This document shows, in pieces, positions 38,135 to 47,189 of a stretch of DNA of 64,000 bases (the first letter of the stretch is position 1; each line of letters begins with the position of its first letter). Source of the stretch: Chromatiaceae bacterium (GTDB lineage Bacteria; Pseudomonadota; Gammaproteobacteria; Chromatiales; Chromatiaceae); assembly GCA_013426805.1 (NCBI GenBank), contig JACDZG010000023.1, positions 1 through 64,000 of the forward strand. Direction: 5' to 3'. The notes beneath the pieces were generated by a model that was given only the letters and a program-made list of their open reading frames with translations, did no database searches and had not been told where the DNA came from. Made by a program: the position numbers and the translations under genes.

Positions 38135-38914
38135 GTGTACCGATTCAAGGCAATCATTTTCGACGTGGATGGGACCCTGGCTGATACCGAGCGCGACGGT
38201 CACCGCCTCGCCTTCAACGCCGCCTTCGCCGAGGCCGGACTGGCCTGGCACTGGGATGTCGCGCGCTACGGGGCCTTGCTGGGGGTCACCGGCGGTAAGG
38301 AGCGGATCCGCTACTACATCGAACAGGAAGGGATCCGGCTGGAATCGTCGGTGAACCCGGACGCCTTTATCGCGGCCCTGCACAGTGCCAAGACGCGCCA
38401 CTATCTGGCCTTGCTTGAAACGGGAGCCATCCCACTGCGCCCCGGCGTCCTGCGGTTGCTGCGCGAGGCCCGCGAGGCCGGCATCCGCTTGGCGATTGCG
38501 ACCACCACGACCCCCGAAAACGTGATCGAGTTGCTCCGCCATTGCGGCGAGCCGGGGCTGCCCAACTGGTTTGAGGTCATCGCGGCGGGGGATGTGGTCC
38601 CGCACAAGAAGCCGGCGCCCGACATTTTTACGCTCGCCTTGGCGCAATTGGGTCTGGTGGCACGAGATTGTGTCGCGGTGGAGGACTCCGACAATGGCAT
38701 GCGCGCTGCGCTGGCCGCAGGTCTGAAGGCCCTCCTGGTGACCCTTAACGCTTACACCGCGAATCAGTCTTTCGATGCCGCCCCGTTGGTGGTGGAGAGT
38801 CTCGGCGGGCCGGATGCCGCCACGGTCGTCCGGCGCGGCGACTTGGGTGGGGCGAACTATGTCGATCTCGCGGCACTGGACCACCTTCACGCGACGGTCT
38901 ACAACGGCGCATGA
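38135..38914 (+). CDS. HAD-family hydrolase, CbbY/beta-phosphoglucomutase-like
   Basis: A 259-residue cytosolic phosphatase or phosphomutase. HAD motif I is IIFDVDGTLADTE (nucleophile Asp10). Motif II Thr lies in IATTTTPENV, motif III Lys in PHKKPAPDIF, and motif IV in VEDSDNGMRAA. The cap domain arrangement and lengths are those of CbbY, a xylulose 1,5-bisphosphate phosphatase near Calvin-cycle operons; no Rubisco gene is in the window, so the substrate is open. GTG start. It is followed by a 255-base gap before the exopolysaccharide locus. Confidence 0.87.
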   Translation: MYRFKAIIFDVDGTLADTERDGHRLAFNAAFAEAGLAWHWDVARYGALLGVTGGKERIRYYIEQEGIRLESSVNPDAFIAALHSAKTRHYLALLETGAIPLRPGVLRLLREAREAGIRLAIATTTTPENVIELLRHCGEPGLPNWFEVIAAGDVVPHKKPAPDIFTLALAQLGLVARDCVAVEDSDNGMRAALAAGLKALLVTLNAYTANQSFDAAPLVVESLGGPDAATVVRRGDLGGANYVDLAALDHLHATVYNGA

Positions 38915-39169
38915 GCGTCGGCGACGGTCGCGATCGAGAATTCGGTGTCGGACGGGTCACCCTGTGCGATAATCCGAGGAGGAATCACTGCAAGACAAGA
39001 CAAGAACGATCAGTGCAGCTCGGCCGCGACGGGCGCCGCGTCCTGACGACCCGGCCGAGCGGACCGCCGCCGGCGGGTACACAAGGACCCGCCGATGTTC
39101 ACGCCCAGTGACGAAGCGAAGCGATCGACGACGTGCCAAACTGCCTGAATTGTAGGGAGCAAGAGACGA
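38915..39169. other. leader region of the exosortase/EPS locus
   Basis: A 255-base gap. GATAAT at 38968-38973 is a possible -10 box without a good -35. An 8-bp hairpin CGGCGGGT/ACCCGCCG lies around 39073-39095 but has no T run. AGGGAGC at 39154-39160 is the ribosome site of the first EPS gene. The gap is the natural place for the locus promoter; nothing more certain is visible. Confidence 0.3.
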
Positions 39170-39784
39170 GTGCGGCATTGTGACATTCTCCTGAGCGTGT
39201 TGCTGGCGTCCTGTTCGGTCGGTTGCTCTACACCGAAATTCCCATCGCTTCCGGAGGCGACGTACGAGCTTCGGTCGGCCAGTAAATACAAGATCGGTCC
39301 CGGCGACTCGGTGCAGATCTTTGTGTGGCGGTATCCCGAGGTCAGTACCACCGTGCCCGTGCGGCCTGATGGTTTCATCTCCGCGCCTTTGCTGGAGGAT
39401 ATTCCTGCCTCCGGCAAGACGCCGACCGAACTTGCCCGCGACTTGGAGGAGGCGTTGTCGGTCTATCTGCGCGACCCTTTGGTCACTGTCATCGTCCAAG
39501 GGTTTCAGGGCGTATTTCCAGAGCAAATTCGTGTACTGGGCGAGGCCGCTCATCCCACGGCATTGCGTTATATCGACGGGATGACGCTGCTTGATCTCAT
39601 GATTCAAGTGGGAGGGACGACACAGTTCGCAGCCGGGAACCGGGCCGTGCTGATGCGGTTTGAAAAGGGCGAGAAGAAGCACTACACGGTACGCCTGGAC
39701 GACCTGACGAAAACCGCTGATCTTTCGGCGAATGTCGACATGCAGCCGGGCGATATCCTCATCATTCCCGAGTCCTGGTTCTAG
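39170..39784 (+). CDS. polysaccharide export lipoprotein (XrtA-associated, Wza/EpsE-like)
   Basis: A 204-residue outer-membrane export protein. A signal peptide ends in a lipobox (SVGCS, Cys about 19). The Poly_export domain follows (YKIGPGDSVQIFVWRYPE, VRPDGFISAPLLEDI), then a SLBB-like domain (IRVLGEAAHPTALRY, MTLLDLMIQVGG) and the end PGDILIIPESWF. It is shorter than Wza and fits the export protein that heads exosortase A loci (TIGR03027 type). It starts with GTG preceded by AGGGAGC. It would form or line the outer-membrane exit for the polymer made by this locus. Confidence 0.9.
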   Translation: MRHCDILLSVLLASCSVGCSTPKFPSLPEATYELRSASKYKIGPGDSVQIFVWRYPEVSTTVPVRPDGFISAPLLEDIPASGKTPTELARDLEEALSVYLRDPLVTVIVQGFQGVFPEQIRVLGEAAHPTALRYIDGMTLLDLMIQVGGTTQFAAGNRAVLMRFEKGEKKHYTVRLDDLTKTADLSANVDMQPGDILIIPESWF

Positions 39785-39811
39785 TTCGTAGCGCGCCTGC
39801 ACGTTGTTGCC

Positions 39812-41395
39812 ATGCAAGACTTGCTGCGTCTCGCGATTCAATACCTATCCGGTGTCTGGCGCCACCGCTGGTCGGCCCTTGCCGTGGCGCTGATTGCCAG
39901 CCCGATCGGTTGGTTCTACACCGCAAGCCTACCTGACGAATTCATCGCACAGGCGCGTGTCTATGTCGATACCGACTCCGTGTTGACGCCGCTGCTGAGC
40001 GGCTTGGCGATTCAGACCAGCGACAGCCGTCGGGTGACCATGATGACCAATGTGCTGTTCAGCCGCGACAACATGGAGAAACTCGCGCGCATGACCGATA
40101 TGGACTTGCGCGCGAAGACCCCGCAGAAGATGGACGATTTGGTGAAGGAATTGAAAGAACGCGTCAGCCTGGCGCGCCAGGGCGACAATATCTACATCAT
40201 TTCGTTCGAGGACCGCACGCCGAACCTCGCGAAGCGGGTCGTACAGTCGATGCTCACGATCTTCGTCGAATCCAACCTGGGCTCATCGCGTCAGGATCAG
40301 GATTCCGCCGAGCGCTTCCTGCAGCGCGAAGCCAAAGACTACGAACGGCGCTTGGTCGATGGTGAGCGCAAGATGAAAGAGTTCAGGATGCGCAATCTCG
40401 ACATCCTTTCCGATCGCGGATCTTACTATACTCGACTGCAGGCCGCCCGCGCCTCGCTCAAGCGCGCGCAAGACGGCGTCAGTTCCGCGACGCGCCGCCG
40501 CGATCAACTTGGTGATCAGCTTGCAATCGTCGAAGAGGAGGGGTCCGAAAGCGCCGATTATGCCGAGTACATTGCGGACGAACTGAAGGCCCATCTGGCG
40601 GATTTTGACCAGCGCATTCGCGAGATGCAGAAGCAGCTCGATGAACTCCTGCTGCGCTACACCGACGTGCATCCCGACATCGTTGCCATGAAGACCGCGA
40701 TTGAACGGCTAAGCTCCCAGCGGGAGAAAGAAAAGGCGCTGTTTTTGTCAAAGCAGGATCGGAATACAGTAGTGAAATCACTGTCGGGTAATCCGATCTA
40801 CCAGCAACTGCGGTTGCGACTCTCAGATGCGGAATCCGATATCGTATCCCAGCAGGCACTCGTCGACAATCTGACCGCTGAGATTGAGCAGTATCAGGCA
40901 TCAGTCGACCAAGTGCTTCAGGTGGAGTCAGAGCAGCAACAGTTGAATCGTGACTATGCGATTCTTAAATCCAACCACAGTCAACTTCTGGAGCGGATCG
41001 AAAAAGCGCGCCTCACACGCGAGGTCGACACGAGCGTGGACACCGTGAAATTCCGAACCCTCGACCCCCCGAAGGTCCCCAGTGAACCAAGTGCCCCTGA
41101 CCGGGTCCTGATCGGGTCAGCGGTCTTTGTCGGAGCGACCACTGCCGGGATCGGTCTGGCCTACCTTCTTTCAATGCTGTGGCCAGTGTTTGGTGATCGT
41201 AGGCAGTTGTCCGAAGTTACCGGACTGCAGGTGCTTGGCAGTCTGAACCTGGTCTGGACCGCCGCGGAGCGCCGGAAGAGGCGCTGGGAAAATATCATCT
41301 TCGGCACCACGTTCTTTTTTCTTATTCTCGTCTTTGCCGGAGTGCTGGCGATCTTCCACTGGCGCATCGACATTATGTCGCGATTGCCTTTTTAG
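39812..41395 (+). CDS. polysaccharide chain-length determinant (XrtA-associated, Wzz-like)
   Basis: A 527-residue inner-membrane co-polymerase with a periplasmic coiled coil. The N-terminal membrane segment is ALAVALIASPIGWFYTASLP, with Wzz-like ARVYVDTDSVLTPLLSG next. A long heptad region runs from about 150 to 400, and a C-terminal membrane pair follows (VFVGATTAGIGLAYLLSML and IIFGTTFFFLILVFAGVLAIF). The kinase domain is absent and is supplied by the next gene, the usual split form in exosortase A loci (TIGR03007 type). The coding sequence is slightly less GC-biased than the flanking housekeeping genes. Confidence 0.9.
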   Translation: MQDLLRLAIQYLSGVWRHRWSALAVALIASPIGWFYTASLPDEFIAQARVYVDTDSVLTPLLSGLAIQTSDSRRVTMMTNVLFSRDNMEKLARMTDMDLRAKTPQKMDDLVKELKERVSLARQGDNIYIISFEDRTPNLAKRVVQSMLTIFVESNLGSSRQDQDSAERFLQREAKDYERRLVDGERKMKEFRMRNLDILSDRGSYYTRLQAARASLKRAQDGVSSATRRRDQLGDQLAIVEEEGSESADYAEYIADELKAHLADFDQRIREMQKQLDELLLRYTDVHPDIVAMKTAIERLSSQREKEKALFLSKQDRNTVVKSLSGNPIYQQLRLRLSDAESDIVSQQALVDNLTAEIEQYQASVDQVLQVESEQQQLNRDYAILKSNHSQLLERIEKARLTREVDTSVDTVKFRTLDPPKVPSEPSAPDRVLIGSAVFVGATTAGIGLAYLLSMLWPVFGDRRQLSEVTGLQVLGSLNLVWTAAERRKRRWENIIFGTTFFFLILVFAGVLAIFHWRIDIMSRLPF

Positions 41396-41514
41396 TTCAA
41401 TTCAGTGAAATTGTGCGAAATCATGGGTCAGGGGTGCTTCAATCACGGTCTGACCATTTTGGTGTGTGCTGCAATGTGCCGTCGGTTGCGCAATGGCGAT
41501 GTAACGAGATTCAG

Positions 41515-42456
41515 ATGAGTACGATTGAACGAGCCGGCGAACGACTGTCCGCTACACGTCAAGCGCTCTCGCCGGATGCGCCCGTGGCGAAAGGCGGCAA
41601 CGCGGCCGTCGGCACGATCGTGGATGAAAGCCTTGAAGCGCCCGCGGCGCAGAGCAAAATCCATGTGCCGCCGAGCAAAGTGGTGCATCCCGATATTTCT
41701 CTGACCAGCCTCGATCAGCATTTCCTGCTGGCCCCGGAGGGCGGCCGCTCCCGCACGGCCGAGGAGTTCCGCATTATCAAGCGTCCGCTGCTCGTGAACG
41801 CATTCGAGAAGACGCCTGATGGTGTCAAATATCCGAACCTGATCATGGTCACCAGTTCCGTTCAAGGCGAAGGCAAGACGTTTACCTCCCTGAACCTGGC
41901 TATTTCCATTACCATGGAGATGGACAGCACGGTGCTGCTGATTGACGCGGATGTCGCCAGGCCGGGGCTCTCATGGCGCCTGGATGTTCGTGATCGTCCA
42001 GGCTTGATTGACCGACTTGTCGATGAAACGATTGATCTCGCGCAGGTGCTCCTGAAGACCGATATTCCTAAGTTGACCGTGCTTCCGGCAGGAATAACGC
42101 ACAAGCGCTCAACCGAGTTGCTGGCCAGCGGAAGCATGCGTCGACTGCTTTCCGAGGTCGCATCGCGCTATCCGGATCGTATTGTCTTATTCGATTCCCC
42201 GCCGGTCTTGGAAACAACCGAAGCGAGCGTTCTGGCGTCACTAATGGGGCAGGTCGTGATTGTTGTGGAGCAGGACAGCACCACCCAGGGTATTGTCAAA
42301 GAAACGCTGGCGCATTTCGAAACAACGGATAATGTCTTTCTCGTTTTGAATAAATGCAAGGCCGGCCTGTTTTCCAATCAGTACGGATATGGCTACGGCT
42401 ACGGATATGGCTACAGCTATGGCGCTTACGGCGATGCCGACGCCGCGACGAAATAG
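41515..42456 (+). CDS. BY-kinase, XrtA-associated tyrosine autokinase
   Basis: A 313-residue P-loop kinase that autophosphorylates a tyrosine-rich tail and controls polysaccharide chain length and export. Walker A is SVQGEGKTFTSLNLA, Walker A' is VLLIDADVARPG, and Walker B is VLFDSPPVLETTEA. The C-terminus is a tyrosine ladder (YGYGYGYGYSYGAYG). The start ATG 41515 (MSTIERAGERL) is preferred; upstream codons of the frame are not family-like. It is the separate kinase partner of the preceding membrane protein. Its last 23 bases overlap the start of the outer-membrane barrel gene. Confidence 0.9.
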   Translation: MSTIERAGERLSATRQALSPDAPVAKGGNAAVGTIVDESLEAPAAQSKIHVPPSKVVHPDISLTSLDQHFLLAPEGGRSRTAEEFRIIKRPLLVNAFEKTPDGVKYPNLIMVTSSVQGEGKTFTSLNLAISITMEMDSTVLLIDADVARPGLSWRLDVRDRPGLIDRLVDETIDLAQVLLKTDIPKLTVLPAGITHKRSTELLASGSMRRLLSEVASRYPDRIVLFDSPPVLETTEASVLASLMGQVVIVVEQDSTTQGIVKETLAHFETTDNVFLVLNKCKAGLFSNQYGYGYGYGYGYSYGAYGDADAATK

Positions 42457-43957
42457 CCAATGGCGTTTGGCGAGGCGGTTCGTTAGGGCGTCTTCGTTGC
42501 CGCGGATTGTGCTTGTGCTGGCGATCCTGACCGCGCGGAACGGCGCGGCCGAGCCGATTGTCGCATCGGCCGGTGTGTTGTCGAGGCTGGTTTTTACCGA
42601 CAATCTTTTCCTGACGACGCAGCGCCCGGAGCCGGCCATGATCTATCAGCTGATGCCGAATATCACGGGTGGTCGCAGCGGCAGCCGTTCGTCCTATCGC
42701 TGGTATTATGGCCCCAGCGCGCTGTTTTATTCAGGTGGAAATTCTGATCTGAACCGTGTATTCCACGTACTACAGGCCGATGCAAGCGTGACCATCATCA
42801 AGGAGTATCTCTCGTTGCAGTTGTCGGCGAACGCAAATCAGAACCTCGTCGATCCGACGATGCAGCGCGCCGGGTTCGATGCGCTCGGGAATCCCGATGC
42901 CTTTGCGCAGACCGCTACGGTTGCAGTGGCGCCGATCGTTCAGTTTCCATTGTTGCGGGCGAATGTTGCGACAGTGCGGTTCGCGCCGGGGCTCAACTAC
43001 GTGTTTGCCGCGAAGACTGCCGAAGGCGCGCGGAACGAGGGTTCCACGGGGTCGCAGAGTTATTTGACGATCGCGAGCGGTGACTATTTCTCACGTGTTC
43101 CTTGGGATGTTGCAGCATTCAGCAATATCTTCAGCAACGACAGCGACAGCGACAGCGACGGCGACAACGACAACGACGGAGTTTCGAATGTCACGGGAAC
43201 CCTGACTTACCCGGTCGGTACACAGTGGAGTGTCCAGGGTCTCGTCGGATATGAGTGGGGTCAGTACGAGTCCCTGTCCGAGCCTGGCGGTTGGCGCTGG
43301 CGGGTCACGCCGTTATGGTCGCCGTCCCGGAATACGTCAATCGGGCTTGGCTATGGCTGGCGGTACTTTGGAGCGGATTATTTTGCCAGTGTCAACCACC
43401 GGCATAAGAAAACAGTGGTCACGATGAGCTATGAGGTCGTGGTGTCGAACGCTCGTACCGCGTTGCTTGATACCCCAGTCGTCTATTTTGAGGACTCTTT
43501 CGGTGACCCGATCACCAGTCCGAGTGCGGAGCAGACGTTGTCCGGTTCAGTCGCGAATCCGCCGCTCGTCGCTGGTGTTTTTGTTCAGTATCAGGCGCTC
43601 GCCGGGATCACGCAGCGATTTGGCCGAACTACCGGTTATCTGTCGGTTAACCAGAATCGCTGGGACTATCAAAATTCCGGTATCCGGGTGGAGGATCTGC
43701 AGGGCAGTGTCTTTTTCAATCGGGCCTTGTCCCGACGCACCCAGGCGGAAGTCGGCGCGCAATATTGGCAATATAATCAGTTCGCTGTCGGCGCGGGCGA
43801 TTTCGATCAGTTCAAAGTTTGGGGTGCGTTGAGTTATCAGGTGAATCGTCGGGTATCAGGGAATATTCGTTATTTCTATAATCAGCGGAGCGCGGACACC
43901 GCGGACCAGAGCTTTGATGAGAATGGGTTGTGGTTGACCATGAACTGGGGTTTGTGA
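42434..43957 (+). CDS. outer-membrane beta-barrel protein of the exosortase A locus
   Basis: A 507-residue exported protein. The basic start MPTPRRNSQWRLARR leads to a signal segment (IVLVLAILTARNGAAEP). The rest is rich in alternating aromatic strands (SSYRWYYGPSALFYSGG, VFHVLQADASVTII, RWDYQNSG, VSGNIRYFYNQRS) and ends in an aromatic strand, as in TIGR03016-type proteins found in exosortase loci. Around residues 235-250 it has an Asp-rich insertion (NDSDSDSDGDNDNDGVSN) encoded by a hexamer-like tandem repeat, probably an external or periplasmic calcium-binding loop. The start overlaps the kinase gene by 23 bases; earlier in-frame ATGs exist. Confidence 0.85.
   Translation: MPTPRRNSQWRLARRFVRASSLPRIVLVLAILTARNGAAEPIVASAGVLSRLVFTDNLFLTTQRPEPAMIYQLMPNITGGRSGSRSSYRWYYGPSALFYSGGNSDLNRVFHVLQADASVTIIKEYLSLQLSANANQNLVDPTMQRAGFDALGNPDAFAQTATVAVAPIVQFPLLRANVATVRFAPGLNYVFAAKTAEGARNEGSTGSQSYLTIASGDYFSRVPWDVAAFSNIFSNDSDSDSDGDNDNDGVSNVTGTLTYPVGTQWSVQGLVGYEWGQYESLSEPGGWRWRVTPLWSPSRNTSIGLGYGWRYFGADYFASVNHRHKKTVVTMSYEVVVSNARTALLDTPVVYFEDSFGDPITSPSAEQTLSGSVANPPLVAGVFVQYQALAGITQRFGRTTGYLSVNQNRWDYQNSGIRVEDLQGSVFFNRALSRRTQAEVGAQYWQYNQFAVGAGDFDQFKVWGALSYQVNRRVSGNIRYFYNQRSADTADQSFDENGLWLTMNWGL
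43136..43180. repeat. in-frame Asp/Ser/Asn-coding tandem repeat
   Basis: AACGACAGCGACAGCGACAG and further GACNNC hexamers encode NDSDSDSDGDNDNDG inside the barrel gene. The repeat is in multiples of six bases, so copy-number change would lengthen or shorten the loop without breaking the frame. The GACAAC units echo the intergenic CGACAA array at 1632. Confidence 0.6.
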
Positions 43958-43963
43958 AACGGA

Positions 43964-45004
43964 ATGTACGAAGCATTTTATTGTCTCTCCGGTAAGCCGT
44001 TTCAATTGACACCCGATCATCGATTCTTTTTCGACAGCCGGGTTCACCACCGGGCCTTGGCGTACTTGCGCTACGGTTTGGAACAAGGTGAGGGATTTGT
44101 CGTCATTACCGGCGGTATTGGAACCGGAAAGACGATGCTGTTGCGGGCGTTGTTCGGCGAACTCGATGCCTACCAGGTAATGGCCGCCCAGTTGGTAACA
44201 ACCCAAGTGGAGCCCGAGGATGTGCTTCGTATGGTGTGCGCGTCCTTCGGTTTAGCGCATGAAGGTTTTAACAAGGCGACGTTGCTGGATAACCTCGAGC
44301 AAGTCGCAAGAGCGCGATTCGCCGAGGGCCGTCGCGTCCTACTGGTTGTCGACGAGGCGCAGAACCTTCCCGCGAGATCGCTTGAGGAATTGCGGATGCT
44401 TGCGAATTTCCAAATTGACGGGCACTCGCTTTTCCAGAATTTCTTGTTGGGACAAGATAGTCTACGTCAGACCCTGCAACTGCCGAGCATGGAGCAACTT
44501 AGGCAGCGGATTATTGCCGCTTATCATCTCGATCCGCTGTCCGGCGAAGAGACTCAAGCGTACATCGAGTTTCGGCTGAATTGTGTCGGGTGGTCCGGGA
44601 AGCCGACTTTTGCCGCCGCTGTGTTCGCTTTGATACACGCTGAGACGGACGGCGTACCGCGGCGCATCAATACTTTTTGTGATCGGCTGCTGCTGTATGG
44701 ATTCATCGAAAACAAGCTTGAGTTGACCACGGATGATGTCCGTGTCGTCGCTGATGAACTGCGGCAGGAGGTCGGGCGGTCCGTTGGGGGCGGGAGTCTC
44801 TGTGTTGACACGGCGTTGGCCGGTCCGGAGTCCGGTCGCAACGTGCCTGCGCAGCCGCGGGAACCGGACGATCTGTCGGCTCGGCTGCTGGCCTTGGAAG
44901 AGGAGGTTGTTCGGATTCGTGCGATCGTCACGCGGGAGCGCAAGCTATTGCGAAAAGCAGTATTGTTGCAGCTTGACCTCGATGCCTATGATGACCTCGA
45001 TTGA
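43964..45004 (+). CDS. XrtA-associated ATPase (ExeA-like AAA)
   Basis: A 346-residue ATPase. It begins MYEAFYCLSGKPFQLTPD, typical of ExeA/GspA-like proteins. Walker A is GGIGTGKT (residues 50-57), Walker B is LLVVDEAQNLP, and a sensor region TDGVPRRINTFCDRLLL follows. The C-terminal 60 residues form a charged helical tail. This is the TIGR03015-type ATPase found beside exosortase genes. It lacks the peptidoglycan-binding domain of longer ExeA proteins. Its role in the pathway is not established; help in export-complex assembly is the usual suggestion. 180 bases without a gene follow. Confidence 0.88.
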   Translation: MYEAFYCLSGKPFQLTPDHRFFFDSRVHHRALAYLRYGLEQGEGFVVITGGIGTGKTMLLRALFGELDAYQVMAAQLVTTQVEPEDVLRMVCASFGLAHEGFNKATLLDNLEQVARARFAEGRRVLLVVDEAQNLPARSLEELRMLANFQIDGHSLFQNFLLGQDSLRQTLQLPSMEQLRQRIIAAYHLDPLSGEETQAYIEFRLNCVGWSGKPTFAAAVFALIHAETDGVPRRINTFCDRLLLYGFIENKLELTTDDVRVVADELRQEVGRSVGGGSLCVDTALAGPESGRNVPAQPREPDDLSARLLALEEEVVRIRAIVTRERKLLRKAVLLQLDLDAYDDLD

Positions 45005-45184
45005 CGGAAATCTTGTGCCTCACGCCGAGTGTTTCATCGTATCCGGACGATCCGAGGGCTGCGATGCGAAGCAGGACCGTACTCTTAGCGCAATCTGTAC
45101 TCGTGTGCCACGGCTTAACAGCGTCAAGTCCGGCGACCGCGTGTCGCAGCTGGGTCCACTACGGCAGGTGACGGGGGGTGGGAT

Positions 45185-46108
45185 TTGAATGACGTCGTTC
45201 TTTGTCCCGTGGGTTCGCCGCGGCTGATCCCCGTGGCGGACCGAGCCGGCGTCGATGCGTTGACCCACGTGAATGCGATGACAGTTGATGTGGAAGACTA
45301 CTTTCAGGTGACTGCTTTCGAGCGGCATATCAGTCGGGCGAACTGGGATCGGGTGCCGCACCGCGTCGAAGGTTGTGTTGATCGTATTCTCGGGCTTTTT
45401 TCACAGCATGACGTGAAGGGCACTTTTTTTACGCTGGGCTGGATCGCTGCCCGCTATCCCGCGATGGTCAGGCGTATCGTCACCGAGGGACATGAACTTG
45501 CCAGCCATGGTTGGGAGCACGTCCGGGTAACGGAGCAGAGTCGGTCCGAGTTCCGCGCGGATGTGACCCGTACGAAATCCGTCTTGGAGGATACCGGTGG
45601 ATGCTCGGTGCTTGGCTATCGTGCCGCGAGCTATTCGATCGGCGAGCGAAACCTTTGGGCCTTGAAAGTCTTGGAAGAAGCGGGATACCATTACTCTTCG
45701 AGCATTTATCCGATCCGCCATGACATTTACGGCATGCCAGGTGGACCCCGGTTTCAGTTCAAGCCGCGTAGCGATTCGTCGTTTCTGGAAATTCCGATAA
45801 CGACGCTCGACATTGGTGGCCAAAAGTTGCCATGTGGCGGCGGCGGCTACTTTCGATTATTTCCTTATGCTTTTTCGCGTTGGGCGATGCGGCGAGTCAA
45901 CCGACTTGACCGGCAAAGCTGCGTTTTCTATTTTCATCCCTGGGAAATTGATCCGGATCAACCACGGCAGCGGCATTTGCGAGCGAAGACTCGGGTGCGG
46001 CATTATTTGAATTTACATCGCATGGAGGCTCGCGTCGACTCGTTGCTGCGGGACTTCTGCTGGGGGCGGATGGATGAGATCTTCCTGACTGAGGGGGGGC
46101 GCGGGTAG
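45185..46108 (+). CDS. XrtA-associated polysaccharide deacetylase (NodB-like, CE4)
   Basis: A 307-residue enzyme that removes acetyl groups from the exopolysaccharide or its precursor. Motifs: MTVDVEDYFQVTAFE with the catalytic/metal Asp, TFFTLGWIA, GHELASHGWEH (metal His residues), GYRAASYSIG and a late catalytic His in FYFHPWEIDP. The pattern fits the TIGR03006 group. TTG start with GGGGGGTGGGA just before it; a later ATG (45278) would cut into the domain. The stop overlaps the next start (TAGTG). Confidence 0.9.
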   Translation: MNDVVLCPVGSPRLIPVADRAGVDALTHVNAMTVDVEDYFQVTAFERHISRANWDRVPHRVEGCVDRILGLFSQHDVKGTFFTLGWIAARYPAMVRRIVTEGHELASHGWEHVRVTEQSRSEFRADVTRTKSVLEDTGGCSVLGYRAASYSIGERNLWALKVLEEAGYHYSSSIYPIRHDIYGMPGGPRFQFKPRSDSSFLEIPITTLDIGGQKLPCGGGGYFRLFPYAFSRWAMRRVNRLDRQSCVFYFHPWEIDPDQPRQRHLRAKTRVRHYLNLHRMEARVDSLLRDFCWGRMDEIFLTEGGRG

Positions 46109-47169
46109 TGTTCGAGAAACCGATCGACACGACTGTCGCCGGTGGGCTGCGGGTGAGGCGGTATTTGCCCTCCGATCAGGCGCGCTGGGACGCGTTTGTA
46201 GCACACTGTGCGCAAGCAACGTTTTTCCATCGGGCCGGTTGGGCTCGGGTCATCACCGAGGGGCTTGGCCAGCGCTGCCGGTATTTGCTGGCGGAGCGCA
46301 ATGGGGGGATCGAGGGTATCCTACCGCTCGCCGAGGTGCGTAGCCGGCTATTCGGGCACGCACTCATTTCAACACCTGGTTGTGTCTATGGTGGGATTGC
46401 CGCCGTGAGTGAGGAAGCAAGACAGGCACTTACGCTGGAGTCAATGAGCTTGGCAAGGCGGCTGGGTGTCGACGCGCTGGAGATGCGTAACCGGGAAGCG
46501 GTATGCCCAGGGTGGCCCACGCAGAACCTGTACGTGACGTTTCGGCGGTCTCTCGGCGAAGGCGATGCAGAAAACTTCAAGTCGATTCCGCGTAAGCAGC
46601 GCGCGATGGTTCGCAAGGCGATCACTGCCGGACTCGCGGCATGCGTGACGGAAGACTTGGAACGATTCTACCGGATCTATTCCGAAAGCGTTCGTAATCT
46701 CGGTACGCCGGTCTATTCCAGAAAGTTCTTCTCCACGCTGATCGACGAGTTTCGTGACAATACGGAACTGTCCGTCGTCACGGCTGCGGGTCGGGATGTC
46801 GCTGCGGTGCTGAGCTTCTATTTTCGCGACGAAGTGCTGCCCTACTACGGCGGTAGCCGACCGGCCGCGCGGTTAGTTAAAGGCAATGACTTCATGTACT
46901 GGGATCTGATGAAACGTGCCGCGGCGCAAGGTGTTCGGGTGTTCGATTACGGCCGCAGCAAGGTCGGAACAGGCCCTTATCATTTCAAGAAGAACTGGGG
47001 CTTCGTTCCGCAGCCACTTCACTACGAGTATTATCTGGTCAGATCGCTTTCGATTCCGGAAAACAATCCGACTAACCCGCGCTATCGGCTCTTGATCGCG
47101 ACCTGGAAGAGGTTGCCGTTATCGATCGCCAACCGGGTCGGTCCAATGCTTGCACGTCATCTTGGTTAA
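46108..47169 (+). CDS. FemAB-like acyltransferase, XrtA-associated
   Basis: A 353-residue protein made of two GNAT-like halves, as in FemX/FemAB. It has ATFFHRAGWARVI near the start, PRKQRAMVRKA in the middle, and GNDFMYWDLMKRAAAQGVR with FDYGRSKVGTGPYHFKKNWGF in the second half, the latter being the best family mark (TIGR03019 type). The likely action is transfer of an amino-acyl or acyl group to the polymer or lipid intermediate. GTG start overlaps the deacetylase stop by one base. Confidence 0.88.
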   Translation: MFEKPIDTTVAGGLRVRRYLPSDQARWDAFVAHCAQATFFHRAGWARVITEGLGQRCRYLLAERNGGIEGILPLAEVRSRLFGHALISTPGCVYGGIAAVSEEARQALTLESMSLARRLGVDALEMRNREAVCPGWPTQNLYVTFRRSLGEGDAENFKSIPRKQRAMVRKAITAGLAACVTEDLERFYRIYSESVRNLGTPVYSRKFFSTLIDEFRDNTELSVVTAAGRDVAAVLSFYFRDEVLPYYGGSRPAARLVKGNDFMYWDLMKRAAAQGVRVFDYGRSKVGTGPYHFKKNWGFVPQPLHYEYYLVRSLSIPENNPTNPRYRLLIATWKRLPLSIANRVGPMLARHLG

Positions 47170-47189
47170 GTCAGCGCTCGAGCAGGAAC

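Noticed and set aside
38960-38980. Sigma-70 promoter for the EPS locus
   Set aside because: GATAAT is present but no acceptable -35 box lies 16-18 bases upstream, so it is mentioned only as a weak possibility in the gap entry.
42379-42420. Tyrosine-codon tandem repeat as a mobile or regulatory repeat
   Set aside because: It encodes the tyrosine-rich tail expected of BY-kinases and overlaps nothing else unexplained.
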